A stretch of 64,000 bases of DNA from Hymenobacter artigasi (GTDB taxonomy: Bacteria; Bacteroidota; Bacteroidia; Cytophagales; Hymenobacteraceae). Below, piece by piece: positions 25,991-34,715 of this stretch. Made by a program: the position numbers and the translations under genes. The notes beneath the pieces are model-generated. The model was not told the DNA's origin. It saw nothing but the letters and a program-made list of their open reading frames with translations, and did no database searches. How positions within the stretch are numbered: position 1 is the first letter of the stretch; each line of letters begins with the position of its first letter. The stretch spans positions 124,001-188,000 of the forward strand of contig NZ_JAAVTK010000001.1 of NCBI RefSeq assembly GCF_012275535.1, given 5' to 3'.

Positions 25991-27034
25991 ATGAATTCCA
26001 CTACTTCGCCCAACGCCCGCATCGGCGTGCTGCTCGTCAACCTCGGTACGCCTGACTCGCCCAACACGCCCGACGTGCGCCGCTACCTCAACGAATTCCT
26101 GACCGACGGCCGCGTGGTGGACATGCCGGCTGCTATTCGCTACCCACTGTTTCAGGGCTTGGTGGTGCCGCTGCGGGCCCCTAAATCGGCCAAGATTTAC
26201 AAGGAGCTGTGGACGGAGCGCGGCTCGCCCCTGCTCTTCCACGGGCTCGATTTGCAGGAGAAAGTGCAGGCCGCCCTGGGCGAGCACTACGTAGTAGCCT
26301 TCGGCATGCGCTACCAGAAGCCCAGCGTGGAAAAGGCGCTGGAAGAGCTACGCGCGGCCAACGTGGAGCGCATCATCGTGCTGCCGCTGTTTCCGCAGTA
26401 TGCGTCGGCCAGCACGGGCTCGGTGCAGGAGAAGGTGATGGACATCGTGAAAGACTGGTGGGTGGTGCCCAGCATCAGCTTCATCAGCCAGTTTGCTACC
26501 GACCCGGGCTTTATTGCCACCATCGTGGCGCGCGGCCGGGCCGAGATGGACAAGCAGCATTACGACCACGTGGTGTTCAGCTACCACGGCATTCCGGAGC
26601 GCCACGTGAAAAAGGGCGACCCCACCAACTACTGCCGCTTCGGCAGCTGCTGCGATACGCTCACACCCGCTAACCAATATTGCTACCGCGCTCAGTGCTT
26701 TGCCACCTCGCGCCTGGTGGCGGCCGGCCTGGGCCTCGCGCCCGAGCAGTACACGGTAGCCTTCCAAAGCCGCCTGCAAAGCCGCCTGCGCGACCCCTGG
26801 CTGCAGCCCTACACCGATGAGGCACTGAAGCCGATGCCCGCTAAGGGCATCAAGCATGTGCTGGCTTTCAGCCCCGCCTTCGTGGCCGACTGCCTCGAAA
26901 CGACCATCGAGGTGGGCGAGGAGTTCAAGGAGCTGTTCGAGGAAGCCGGCGGCGTGCACTGGCAGCTGGTGCCCTCGCTGAACTCGGAGCCGCAGTGGGT
27001 GGAGGCCGTGGCCGATATGCTTCGGCGGAATTAG
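25991..27034 (+). CDS. hemH: Ferrochelatase
   Basis: Inserts Fe2+ into protoporphyrin IX, the last step of heme synthesis. From the ATG at 25991 (MNSTTSPNARIGVLLVNLGTPDSP) it has 347 residues with the active-site His199 in SYHGIPERH and the C-terminal LAFSPAFVADCLETTIEV motif. The open frame extends 102 codons upstream across the AraC promoter region and is not conserved-looking. A CCTTTG lies 4 bp before the ATG, so the leader may be very short. A strong terminator follows. Confidence 0.97.
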   Translation: MNSTTSPNARIGVLLVNLGTPDSPNTPDVRRYLNEFLTDGRVVDMPAAIRYPLFQGLVVPLRAPKSAKIYKELWTERGSPLLFHGLDLQEKVQAALGEHYVVAFGMRYQKPSVEKALEELRAANVERIIVLPLFPQYASASTGSVQEKVMDIVKDWWVVPSISFISQFATDPGFIATIVARGRAEMDKQHYDHVVFSYHGIPERHVKKGDPTNYCRFGSCCDTLTPANQYCYRAQCFATSRLVAAGLGLAPEQYTVAFQSRLQSRLRDPWLQPYTDEALKPMPAKGIKHVLAFSPAFVADCLETTIEVGEEFKELFEEAGGVHWQLVPSLNSEPQWVEAVADMLRRN

Positions 27035-27071
27035 CGCAACAGCCCGGCGCACTATGGCCGGCATTTGTGCC

Positions 27072-27112
27072 AAGGCCCGGCATGCTCCACATTCGGAAGC
27101 ATGCCGGGCCTT
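27072..27112 (+). terminator. Terminator of hemH
   Basis: Perfect 15-bp stem AAGGCCCGGCATGCT / AGCATGCCGGGCCTT followed by TT runs; it can also serve the convergent PRC-barrel gene. Confidence 0.92.
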
Positions 27113-27137
27113 TTCTGTTATCACCTGTTTTACGCAG

Positions 27138-27590
27138 TTACGAAACCCGGCGGCGGTTATAGAAGCTGCCCGTATCGAACGAATCCTGCTCGTAGAAGCG
27201 CGAGTTGGCCGGGACAGCCTCTTTTCCCAGCGCCCGCAACATGGCCTCTTCGTACTCGCGGGTAATCTGCACCTCAACGTAGGGCGGGTAATTCAGGACC
27301 GACGCTTCATTGAGCGCGGGCACAAACACATTGTCGCCATCCTCATCCAGCGAAGCAGCCCCAATGGGCAGCAAAATGTGGTTTTCGTGTTCGTTGGTTT
27401 GGAAACGGGCATCCAGCGCTACGTCCAGGTAGCGCACTTTCATGGCTTCGGGCTCCACAATCAACTCGAACACCGTGCCCAGGGCCTGGCCATCGCTGCC
27501 CCGTACGGTCCAGCCGCGCACGTCGGGGTTGTCGTCGGCCACTTCAAAATCGGTGAGGTCGCGCAAGCGGCGCAGAACGGGCGTTTCCAT
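27138..27590 (-). CDS. PRC-barrel domain protein
   Basis: The 150 residues match the PRC-barrel family first seen in the photosynthetic reaction-centre H subunit: DVRGWTVRGSDGQALGTVFELIVEPEAMKVRYLDVAL is the typical beta-barrel core (about 23-60), followed by the characteristic HILLPIGAASLDEDGDNVFVP. In non-phototrophs these soluble proteins are general-stress or RNA-related and their role is poorly defined. It is probably co-directional with the next minus-strand gene across an inverted repeat. Confidence 0.85.
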   Translation of the reverse strand: METPVLRRLRDLTDFEVADDNPDVRGWTVRGSDGQALGTVFELIVEPEAMKVRYLDVALDARFQTNEHENHILLPIGAASLDEDGDNVFVPALNEASVLNYPPYVEVQITREYEEAMLRALGKEAVPANSRFYEQDSFDTGSFYNRRRVS

Positions 27591-27598
27591 AGCAAATA

Positions 27599-27680
27599 CG
27601 TTTCTGGTTTGTTGTTGCTGGCTTCTGGTTGCGGGTTCACATCGCCGGCCGCAAAAACCGGCTGCGAGAAACCAGAAACC
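27599..27680. repeat. Inverted repeat, GTTTCTGGTTT family
   Basis: Arms about 27599-27622 (GTTTCTGGTTTGTTGTTGCTGG) and 27658-27680 pair imperfectly. A GC-rich GCCGGCCGC lies between them. The element fills the spacer between the PRC-barrel start and the preceding gene's stop codon, which overlaps the arm by one base. Confidence 0.65.
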
Positions 27681-28372
27681 TAGCGCTGAGCGGGCTCGCT
27701 AAGTACGCGCACAGCGGCGGCAGCCTGGGTAAGGAACTGTTGGTTCTGCTGCTGCTCGGCAGGCGTGGCGCTGCGGCCGGATAGCTGGCCCGCGAGATTC
27801 ATCAACGTATTGGCCTGTTTTTCAAGCTCGGGGTAGGCCTTTTGCTGCATGGCCCGGATAAGCCCGGCTGCCGCCACAAAACCGGGGCGCAGGCTGGTAT
27901 TGGGCTCGCCGAGGCGGGCGGTGGCACTGGTCAGGTTGTCGCGCTGCTCGGTGGTGGTGGGGGTGCGCAGGTCGTCGCGGTCGGTGAGGGAGACCAGCAC
28001 TCCGGTCAGTTTTTGCAGGCCGTTGCGGGCGTAGTCGGGCGCGGCCGGGTCGGAGGCGGCTTGCGTAGCCAGCGAGGCGGCGGTTTCGAAACTGCCGGCC
28101 GAGGTAGCGGCATCCTGGGTGGTGTCGCCCTGTGGGATACCATCAACGGCAGCGCGGCGCGTTGCGCGGTCCACGGCAGCGGCGGCAGCCAGCGTATCCG
28201 GAGCGGTTGCGGGGGCTGCCGCTTCCGGGATAGCAACCGGTGGCGCGGGCTCATCGGCCGGGTCGGGACGCAGGAAGAAATAAGCCGCTACCGCCACTAC
28301 TACGGCCGCTAGCAGCACCAGCAGCCACGGGCTGGGCGCCGATTTTTTACGTTGAATATTGATGTCAGCCAT
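27680..28372 (-). CDS. Single-pass membrane protein of unknown function
   Basis: I do not recognise it. The 230 residues begin with a short cytoplasmic stretch, one membrane helix (PSPWLLVLLAAVVVAVAAYF, about 14-33), a low-complexity Ala/Pro linker, and an extracytoplasmic helical domain (about 95-230) with two half-similar segments around LASQAASD...LQKLTGVLVSL and LIRAMQQKAYPELEKQANTLMNLAGQL. It is divergent from the membrane-protein pair that follows and may be co-transcribed with the PRC-barrel gene. Confidence 0.75.
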   Translation of the reverse strand: MADINIQRKKSAPSPWLLVLLAAVVVAVAAYFFLRPDPADEPAPPVAIPEAAAPATAPDTLAAAAAVDRATRRAAVDGIPQGDTTQDAATSAGSFETAASLATQAASDPAAPDYARNGLQKLTGVLVSLTDRDDLRTPTTTEQRDNLTSATARLGEPNTSLRPGFVAAAGLIRAMQQKAYPELEKQANTLMNLAGQLSGRSATPAEQQQNQQFLTQAAAAVRVLSEPAQR

Positions 28373-28488
28373 ATCGGGAGTTGGGAGAATGGCTTGAATT
28401 TACGAGGTGCGGCGAAAAACAGCCGATTTGCGCGGCCAATGGCGTACTTGCGGCCACGCCCACCACCCAGGGTCGGCGCCCTCGCCCA

Positions 28489-29535
28489 ATGCCTTCACCA
28501 CCACCATCGACCCGCTACCTGGCTGACTTACAGTCGCGGGGGCTGCTGCCGCCGGACCAGGCCACCCGCATTGCCGCCAGCGAGCGCACCCAGCCCTTTT
28601 CGCTGCACTACGAGCTGCGGGCGCTGCTTTACCTGGGCACTACGCTGCTGGCCGGCGGCCTGGGCGTGCTGGTGTACCAGCATATCAACACCATCGGGCA
28701 CGGCGTTATCATCGCCGTCATTGCTACCCTCATGGCCGCGTGCTTCACCTACGCGGCGCGGCACCGCGCTCCCTTCATTTGGGGGGTGGCTCCCAAAACC
28801 TCGGTGGGGGCCGACTACCTGCTGCTACTCGGCTGCCTGCTGCTGGTGGTGCTGGAGGGTTACGTACAGTACCAATACCAGTTTTTCGGCAACCGCTATG
28901 GGCTGGCCACGGCGCTGCCGGCATTGGTTTTCGTGCCGCTAGCCTATTGGTTCGACCACCGGGGGGTGTTGGCCATGGGCCTTACCGCGCTGGCGTCGTG
29001 GGTGGGCCTCACGGTAGCGCCGCTGGCCGTGTTCACCGAAAACGCGTTCTGGAGCGACCACATTCGCGGGGCCGCCATCGGCCTAGGCGGGCTGCTGATG
29101 CTGACGGGTTTTTACTCGGAGTACCGGGAGCGCAAAGCGCATTTCGCTTTCACGTACCTGCTGCTGGGCAGCAACCTGGCGCTGGCCGCGCTGGCCACTT
29201 CACTGGTACGGGCGGCTTTTCACGAGCAGCCTTTGGTGGGCCTGGGCACGGTGGCACTCATGATGGGGCTGTGCGCGGGCCTGTACTGGTACGCCCGGCG
29301 CACGCAGTCGTATTGGTTTCTGGTGCTAGCGGCGGGCTACGCTTATTTCGCCGCCTGCTACCTACTAGTGCAGCTGGTGCTGCTGTTCCCCGATGACATT
29401 ATCGTCCTGATGGCTTTCCTGCTATTCCCGCTGTCGGCCCTACTGGTCGTGTTGTTCTTCCTCAATGTGAAGAAAATCCTGCACGGCCCGGCGGCGCCTG
29501 TTGCTCCCCTCCCCCCTACTGCACCTCAGCCATGA
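28489..29535 (+). CDS. DUF2157-like multi-pass membrane protein
   Basis: From the ATG at 28489 the protein has 348 residues. The N-terminus STRYLADLQSRGLLPPDQATRI is a soluble segment like that of DUF2157 proteins, followed by about nine or ten membrane helices. An in-frame extension to 28381 would overlap the divergent gene region and lacks support. Its stop overlaps the next start (ATGA), so the two are translationally coupled and likely work together. Function is unknown; the low-detail family match is from layout rather than motifs. Confidence 0.75.
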   Translation: MPSPPPSTRYLADLQSRGLLPPDQATRIAASERTQPFSLHYELRALLYLGTTLLAGGLGVLVYQHINTIGHGVIIAVIATLMAACFTYAARHRAPFIWGVAPKTSVGADYLLLLGCLLLVVLEGYVQYQYQFFGNRYGLATALPALVFVPLAYWFDHRGVLAMGLTALASWVGLTVAPLAVFTENAFWSDHIRGAAIGLGGLLMLTGFYSEYRERKAHFAFTYLLLGSNLALAALATSLVRAAFHEQPLVGLGTVALMMGLCAGLYWYARRTQSYWFLVLAAGYAYFAACYLLVQLVLLFPDDIIVLMAFLLFPLSALLVVLFFLNVKKILHGPAAPVAPLPPTAPQP

Positions 29536-30728
29536 ACAGGCAAGCCTACAACCCCAACTGGGCATTCCATACTGCCCTACGCGCTCGGGCGGCACGCTGG
29601 CAGCGCCAGCAGCTGCTCGATGCGGCCCAGCTAAAGGCCATTGAAGCGGCCTATCCGCTGGAATATTACCGCCCGGCGTGGCCCCTGCGGGTGGGCCTTT
29701 TCCTGTTTGCAATATTGGGAATAAGCATGGCATCCGGCTTCATTTTTCTGATTGGCCACGAACTGCCAATCGCGAGCGGTATCATCAGCTGCGCGGCATG
29801 CTTTGCCATGCTGGAACTACTGATAAAAGACCGCCGCTTCTACCACTGCGGCGCCGACAATGCCTTGCTATACGTGGGCCTGGCTGCGGCTGGCAGCCTG
29901 ATTCTCTACATTTTCGGCACCTATTTTTGGAGCGGTTACTACGCATCGTTTCGCGTCACCGATGGCCATTTGCTGGTTCCGCTCACCCTGATACTGGCGC
30001 TACTGGCTGCGGCGGTCCTCCGCTATGCCGATGCGCTGGTCACAGCCACCGCCTTTGCTGCTCTGCTGCTTTTGGTGAGCATTACGGCCCTGCAAATTCC
30101 GTGGGGGCAGGCCCTATTGCCTTTTCTTATAATGGTCACGGCGGCCGGCGGGCTATTCCTCTACCGCAGGCTGGCCCGGCGCGTGGCCGGCACGCCCTTG
30201 GCCGACTACTACGCCAGCTGCCTGCTCATGCTGAAGGTACTGGCCCTGGCCGTGTTTTACCTTGGCGGCAACTACCTGGTAGTGCGCGAAGGAAATGCCG
30301 AACTGCACAGCCTCAGCGTGTCTGAGCAAGTACCCTTTGCGCCGCTATTCTACCTGTTCACGGCGGGCATCCCGTTCCTATATATCACGCTGGGCCTGCG
30401 CCGGGCCGACCGCCCCCTGCTCCTGCTGGGGTTGCTGACACTGGCATTCTCAATCTTCACCCTGCGGCATTACCGCTCGCTGCTGCCGCCCGAGATAGCC
30501 GCCGTAGCGGCCGGCGCGCTGCTCACGGTGCTGGCCGGCGCATTGCTCCGCGCCCTGCGCCCTACCCGCTTCGGCCTGACCTCGCTGCCTGACGATGAGC
30601 CGCGCCACTTCAACCTCGAAAACCTGATTCAGGCCCAAACCGCCCACGCGCCAGACGCTCCCGCCACGGGTGGCTTCGAGTTCGGCGGTGGGCAATCGGG
30701 TGGTGGGGGGGCCACCGGACAGTTTTAA
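29532..30728 (+). CDS. Multi-pass membrane protein with Gly-rich tail, coupled to preceding gene
   Basis: The 398 residues start with a soluble segment resembling that of the preceding protein (RAARWQRQQLLDAAQLKAIEAAYP), then about ten membrane helices, and end in a low-complexity FEFGGGQSGGGGATGQF tail. The 4-bp overlap with the gene upstream and the similar layout suggest two diverged members of one membrane family (DUF2157/DUF4401-like), perhaps forming a heteromeric complex. No catalytic motif is visible. An inverted repeat begins 3 bp after the stop. Confidence 0.75.
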   Translation: MNRQAYNPNWAFHTALRARAARWQRQQLLDAAQLKAIEAAYPLEYYRPAWPLRVGLFLFAILGISMASGFIFLIGHELPIASGIISCAACFAMLELLIKDRRFYHCGADNALLYVGLAAAGSLILYIFGTYFWSGYYASFRVTDGHLLVPLTLILALLAAAVLRYADALVTATAFAALLLLVSITALQIPWGQALLPFLIMVTAAGGLFLYRRLARRVAGTPLADYYASCLLMLKVLALAVFYLGGNYLVVREGNAELHSLSVSEQVPFAPLFYLFTAGIPFLYITLGLRRADRPLLLLGLLTLAFSIFTLRHYRSLLPPEIAAVAAGALLTVLAGALLRALRPTRFGLTSLPDDEPRHFNLENLIQAQTAHAPDAPATGGFEFGGGQSGGGGATGQF

Positions 30729-30730
30729 GA

Positions 30731-30802
30731 AAGGGTGATTTTTGAATGTTGAGGGTTGAATGGAATTTCCACTTAACCCTCAACATTCAAAACTCAACCC
30801 TT
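30731..30802. repeat. Inverted repeat, AACCCTCAAC family, copy 1
   Basis: Arms 30731-30760 and 30773-30802 pair over 30 bp with few mismatches; their core is TTGAATGTTGAGGGTT. It exactly fills the space between two convergent stop codons (2 bp left on either side), so it may act as their terminator. Confidence 0.9.
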
Positions 30803-30804
30803 CT

Positions 30805-31974
30805 TTACACCGCCACCGGCCTGTACAGCTTGGCCAGCACGGCCACGGCATAGTCCACTTCCGCTTCAGTATTCATCTTGCTCATCGAAAAGCGGACGGT
30901 GGCACGGCCGGGGTCGCAGCCCAGGGCTTCGAGCACGTGCGAGCCCGCCTGGGCCCCACTGGTGCAGGCCGAGCCCCCCGAAGCCGCCACCTTGCTGATA
31001 TCGAGGTTGAATAACAGCATTTCGCTGATGGCCGACGGCGGCAGGCTCACGCTTAGCACCGTGTAAAGGCTCTTGTCGGCGTGCTCCGACAGGCCGTTGA
31101 ACTGCACATCCTCCACTTCGGCGCGGAGCTTCTCAATGAAGCGGGTCTTCAACGCCTGCACCTGCGCATGGTGGGCGGCCAGGTCGCGCACCGCAATTTC
31201 CAGCGCCTTGGCCAGGCCCACAATGCCGTACACATTCTCCGTACCCGAGCGCACGTTGCGCTCCTGCGAGCCGCCGTGAATGAGCGGGCTCACCCGCAAG
31301 CCGCTGCGGGTGTAGATGAACCCCACCCCCTTCGGTCCATGAAACTTGTGGGCCGAACCTACCAGAAAATGGTTTTTCAGCTGCTGCACGTCGTGCCGGT
31401 AGTGGCCCATCGTCTGCACCGTATCGGTATGAAACACGGCGTCGTAGCGGGCACAAATGTCGCCGATGGCCGCAATATCGTTCAGGTTGCCGATTTCATT
31501 GTTGGCGTGCATCAGGCTCACAAACGTGCGCGACTGCGCGGCCAGCAGCTCCTCCAGGTGGCCCAAATCCAGGGTTCCCTGCGCGTCGTGTTTCACGTAG
31601 TGCAGCTTAATCTCGCCGCTTTTGGCCAATTCCTGCAACGGGTGCAGCACGGCATGGTGCTCCATCGGTGAGGTAATGGCGTGCTTCAGCCCCAGCGTAC
31701 GCACACTGCCAAAGGCGGCATAATTGTCGGCTTCGGTGCCGCCGCTCGTGAAAATGATTTCGGCCGGTGCAGCATTTAGTAAATGAGCCACCGTTTTGCG
31801 GGCGTTTTCAATGGCGGCGCGCACCTGCCGGCCCGGGCCGTGCAGGCTGCTTGGGTTACCGTAGTGCTGGCTCAGAAAGGGCAGCATGGCCTCCAGCACC
31901 TCGGGGTCGAGGGGCGTGGTGGCGGCGTTGTCGAAATAAACGAAGGCGGGCGCTGTGGGGGAAATTGTGCTCAT
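30805..31974 (-). CDS. Cysteine desulfurase (IscS/NifS type)
   Basis: A PLP enzyme that takes sulfur from cysteine for Fe-S clusters and thio-modification. With the start at 31974 (MSTISPTAPAFVYFDNAATT) it has 389 residues: HHAV with the PLP-stacking His, Lys210 in GSAHKFHGPKG as the Schiff-base residue, and Cys337 in SGGSACTSGAQAGSHV as the persulfide carrier. The short, unextended Cys loop is of the IscS/NifS class. No iscU or suf gene is adjacent. The frame open to 32043 crosses a terminator and is not used. Confidence 0.95.
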   Translation of the reverse strand: MSTISPTAPAFVYFDNAATTPLDPEVLEAMLPFLSQHYGNPSSLHGPGRQVRAAIENARKTVAHLLNAAPAEIIFTSGGTEADNYAAFGSVRTLGLKHAITSPMEHHAVLHPLQELAKSGEIKLHYVKHDAQGTLDLGHLEELLAAQSRTFVSLMHANNEIGNLNDIAAIGDICARYDAVFHTDTVQTMGHYRHDVQQLKNHFLVGSAHKFHGPKGVGFIYTRSGLRVSPLIHGGSQERNVRSGTENVYGIVGLAKALEIAVRDLAAHHAQVQALKTRFIEKLRAEVEDVQFNGLSEHADKSLYTVLSVSLPPSAISEMLLFNLDISKVAASGGSACTSGAQAGSHVLEALGCDPGRATVRFSMSKMNTEAEVDYAVAVLAKLYRPVAV

Positions 31975-32000
31975 AGGAATCGTTTCAGCAGAAAAAGGCA

Positions 32001-32028
32001 GAAGCCGGGTGTGGGTGCACCCGGCTTC
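32001..32028 (-). terminator. Terminator of glmM
   Basis: Perfect 11-bp stem GAAGCCGGGTG / CACCCGGCTTC with loop TGGGTG; on the minus strand a T run (CTTTTTC) follows. It separates glmM from the cysteine desulfurase gene. Confidence 0.85.
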
Positions 32029-32115
32029 TTTCAAGCTATACACAAATACAAATTTGGGCTTTCGAATTGGAACTACCCCACAGCAGCCGCGCTAAATGCG
32101 CAACACCCCGATTAA

Positions 32116-33513
32116 CTATGCCTTGGCGGCGATAATTTCCTTGATATCGCCAATGATTTTCTGGGCCAGATAATCAGCCGTGGAGTTCGAATCCGACTCG
32201 GCGTAGATGCGGATAATGGGCTCGGTGTTGGACTTGCGCAGGTGCACCCACTCCTTATCGAACTCAATCTTCACGCCGTCAATCGTATTCACGGGCTGCT
32301 TGGCGTAGCGCTGCTCCATCTTGGCCAGCACGTCATCGGTATTGATGTCCGCCGTCAGCTCAATCTTGTTTTTCGAGATGAAATAGCTCGGGTACGAGTT
32401 GCGCAGGCGGCTCACCGTAAGGCCGGTTTTGGCCAGGTGCGTCAGAAACAGGGCAATGCCCACCAGGGCGTCGCGGCCGTAGTGCAGCTCGGGGTAAATG
32501 ATGCCCCCGTTGCCTTCGCCACCGATTACGGCATTGGTTTCCTTCATTTTCGTCACCACATTCACCTCGCCCACGGCAGCGGCCGAGTAGTTGCCGCCGG
32601 CCTTCTCGGTCACGTCGCGCAGGGCACGGGTGCTGCTCAGGTTGCTCACGGTGTTGCCGCCGCCCAAGCTTTGCAGCACGTAGTCGGCCACGGCTACCAG
32701 CGTGTATTCTTCGCCGAACATCTCGCCGTTTTCGCTCACCAGGGCTAGGCGGTCCACGTCGGGGTCCACCACGATGCCGAGGTCGAAGCCGCCTTTTTCC
32801 AGCACCTTGGCAATGTCGCGCAGGTGCTCGGGCAGTGGCTCGGGGTTGTGGGCAAAGTCGCCAGTGGGCTCACAGTGCAGCTTTTCGATGGTAGTCACGC
32901 CCAGCGCTTCCAGCAGCTGCGGCACTACAAAGCCCCCCGACGAGTTCACGGCATCCACCACCACCCGGAAGTTGCGGGCCTTAATGGCTTCCACGTCCAC
33001 CAGTGGCAGCGCCAGAATAGCCTCAATGTGCTTTTCCAGGAAAGTAGTATCCGTAGTGTACTGGCCCAGCTTGGTCACGGGCGCAAAGTCAAAGTCCTCG
33101 TTCTCGGCCGAGGCCAGCACCTGCTGTCCATCGGCTTCCGAGATAAATTCGCCGGTCGCGTTCAGCAGCTTCAGTGCGTTCCACTGCTTAGGGTTGTGCG
33201 AAGCCGTGAGGATAATGCCGCCGGCCGCCTTCATGGCGGGCACCGCCATTTCCACAGTGGGCGTGGTGCTCAGGCCGAGGTCGCACACATCGAGGCCCAG
33301 GCCCTGCAGCGTGGCGGCCACCAGGCGGCTCACCATATCGCCCGAAATGCGGGCATCGCGGCCGATAATAATCAGCTTGCTATCAGTATTTTGGGTTTTA
33401 ACCCAGGTACCGTACGCGGCGGCATACTTCACCACGTCGAGCGGCGTGAGGCCCTGGCCCACCGGCCCGCCAATAGTGCCACGGATACCGGAAATAGATT
33501 TGATTAAAGTCAC
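32116..33513 (-). CDS. glmM: Phosphoglucosamine mutase (phosphohexomutase family)
   Basis: Interconverts GlcN-6-P and GlcN-1-P for peptidoglycan and outer-membrane glycan synthesis. In 465 residues: the phosphorylated Ser105 in TASHNP, the Mg site DPDVDRLAL near 238, the sugar-binding GEGNGG near 325, and the phosphate-binding RKSNTEPIIRIY near 430. The N-terminus MTLIKSISGIRGTIGG is typical of the Bacteroidota GlmM group. A related phosphomannomutase/phosphoglucomutase activity cannot be excluded from sequence alone. It is divergent from mazG. Confidence 0.9.
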   Translation of the reverse strand: MTLIKSISGIRGTIGGPVGQGLTPLDVVKYAAAYGTWVKTQNTDSKLIIIGRDARISGDMVSRLVAATLQGLGLDVCDLGLSTTPTVEMAVPAMKAAGGIILTASHNPKQWNALKLLNATGEFISEADGQQVLASAENEDFDFAPVTKLGQYTTDTTFLEKHIEAILALPLVDVEAIKARNFRVVVDAVNSSGGFVVPQLLEALGVTTIEKLHCEPTGDFAHNPEPLPEHLRDIAKVLEKGGFDLGIVVDPDVDRLALVSENGEMFGEEYTLVAVADYVLQSLGGGNTVSNLSSTRALRDVTEKAGGNYSAAAVGEVNVVTKMKETNAVIGGEGNGGIIYPELHYGRDALVGIALFLTHLAKTGLTVSRLRNSYPSYFISKNKIELTADINTDDVLAKMEQRYAKQPVNTIDGVKIEFDKEWVHLRKSNTEPIIRIYAESDSNSTADYLAQKIIGDIKEIIAAKA

Positions 33514-33575
33514 GGAGGTAGTTAATTTGAAAGACCAAAATTAGGCATTAGCAACCGGTTGGCGGCACGGAGTTT

Positions 33576-33583
33576 TATCTTTG
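33576..33583 (+). promoter_or_regulatory. -7 element (TATCTTTG) just before mazG
   Basis: Exact TAnnTTTG match ending 5 bp before the mazG ATG at 33589. Transcription would then start at or next to the start codon, giving a leaderless message. No good -33 element is at the usual distance. Confidence 0.5.
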
Positions 33584-33588
33584 GAACA

Positions 33589-34446
33589 ATGGAAAACCCT
33601 ACAACTTGGCCTACTGTTCTGCTTACCAGTGCCCGCCGGCCCGCGCAGCTCGCAGCATTCGGCCGCCTGCTCGACGTGCTCGACCGCCTCCGCACCGAGT
33701 GTCCCTGGGATAAAAAACAAACCCTGCAAACCCTGCGGCACCTCACCATCGAGGAAACCTACGAAATCAGCGACGCCATTCTGCGCGACGACCTGCCCGA
33801 CCTCAAAAAGGAACTGGGCGATGTCATGCTTCACCTGATTTTTTACGCCCGCATCGCCGCCGAAAAAGGGGCCTTCGACATTGCCGACGTGCTAAATGCC
33901 CAGTGCGAGAAGCTTATTTACCGCCACCCGCACATCTACGGCGATGTACAGGCCCACGACGAAGAGACGGTCAAGCGCAATTGGGAGCAGCTCAAGCTCA
34001 AAGAAAAAGGCAATACCAACGGAGTGCTCGGCGGGGTGCCTACCTCACTGCCCGCGCTGGTAAAGGCCATGCGTATTCAGGAAAAAGCCCGGGGCGCGGG
34101 CTTCGACTGGGAGCAACCCGAGCAGGTATGGGACAAAGTGCAGGAAGAATTAAACGAGTTTGGTGCCGAGTACAGCCACGGCAATCCCGACCGGATGGAC
34201 GCCGAAAAAGCGGCCGATGAATTTGGCGATTTACTCTTTTCGCTGGTTAATTTTGCCCGCTTCGCCGGCATCAATCCCGAAGAAGCACTAGAGCGCACCA
34301 ACCGTAAGTTTATCAGCCGCTTTCAGTATCTGGAAACGGCCGCTGCCGCCAATAATAAGCACCTCGCCGACCTCTCGCTGGCCCAGATGGATGTGTACTG
34401 GGAAGAAGCCAAACGACGCCCTGCTCAACCCAAAGGCACGGTTTAG
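33589..34446 (+). CDS. mazG: Nucleoside triphosphate pyrophosphohydrolase MazG
   Basis: Hydrolyses (d)NTPs to monophosphates, limiting damaged or signalling nucleotides. From the ATG at 33589 it has 285 residues with two MazG domains: the first with CPWDKKQTLQTLRHLTIEETYE and KKELGDVMLHLIF (metal-binding EExxE and ExxD), the second with EELNEFGAEY and DEFGDLLFSLVNFARF. E. coli MazG is 263 residues. The start at 33559 would sit upstream of the -7 box and is less likely. No toxin-antitoxin partner is adjacent. Confidence 0.95.
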   Translation: MENPTTWPTVLLTSARRPAQLAAFGRLLDVLDRLRTECPWDKKQTLQTLRHLTIEETYEISDAILRDDLPDLKKELGDVMLHLIFYARIAAEKGAFDIADVLNAQCEKLIYRHPHIYGDVQAHDEETVKRNWEQLKLKEKGNTNGVLGGVPTSLPALVKAMRIQEKARGAGFDWEQPEQVWDKVQEELNEFGAEYSHGNPDRMDAEKAADEFGDLLFSLVNFARFAGINPEEALERTNRKFISRFQYLETAAAANNKHLADLSLAQMDVYWEEAKRRPAQPKGTV

Positions 34447-34715
34447 CGTTGGGGAAGCTTCATCCAACTTTCATGGTAATTCTAATGAGCGCTGGCAACT
34501 TTTCTTTGGTCAGGCCGCGCTTTTTGGTTAGGTTTGCTCAACTAAGTGGGCTCGGCGGGTAATTTAGGCTTTGATAAGTGCTATTCCACTTCTCTCGAAA
34601 CGGGATTATCGATTGTCTTTTTTGCTAGCGCCTGCACTCCTAACCAACTTTTTGCATTTTCTTTACCCACTCAATTCAACTACTTCACACAACAACCCCC
34701 AAACACTCCGGAACA
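34447..34715 (+). other. Leader region of the TonB operon
   Basis: A 269-bp gap that holds the operon promoter at 34505-34536 and then an approximately 175-base, relatively AT-rich untranslated leader. No hairpin, known riboswitch or small gene is apparent. Confidence 0.5.
34505..34536 (+). promoter_or_regulatory. Bacteroidota promoter of the exbB-exbD-exbD-tonB operon
   Basis: TTTG (34505-34508), exactly 20 bp, then TAGGTTTG (34529-34536): no mismatch to TTTG-N20-TAnnTTTG. The start would be near 34540. Confidence 0.75.
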
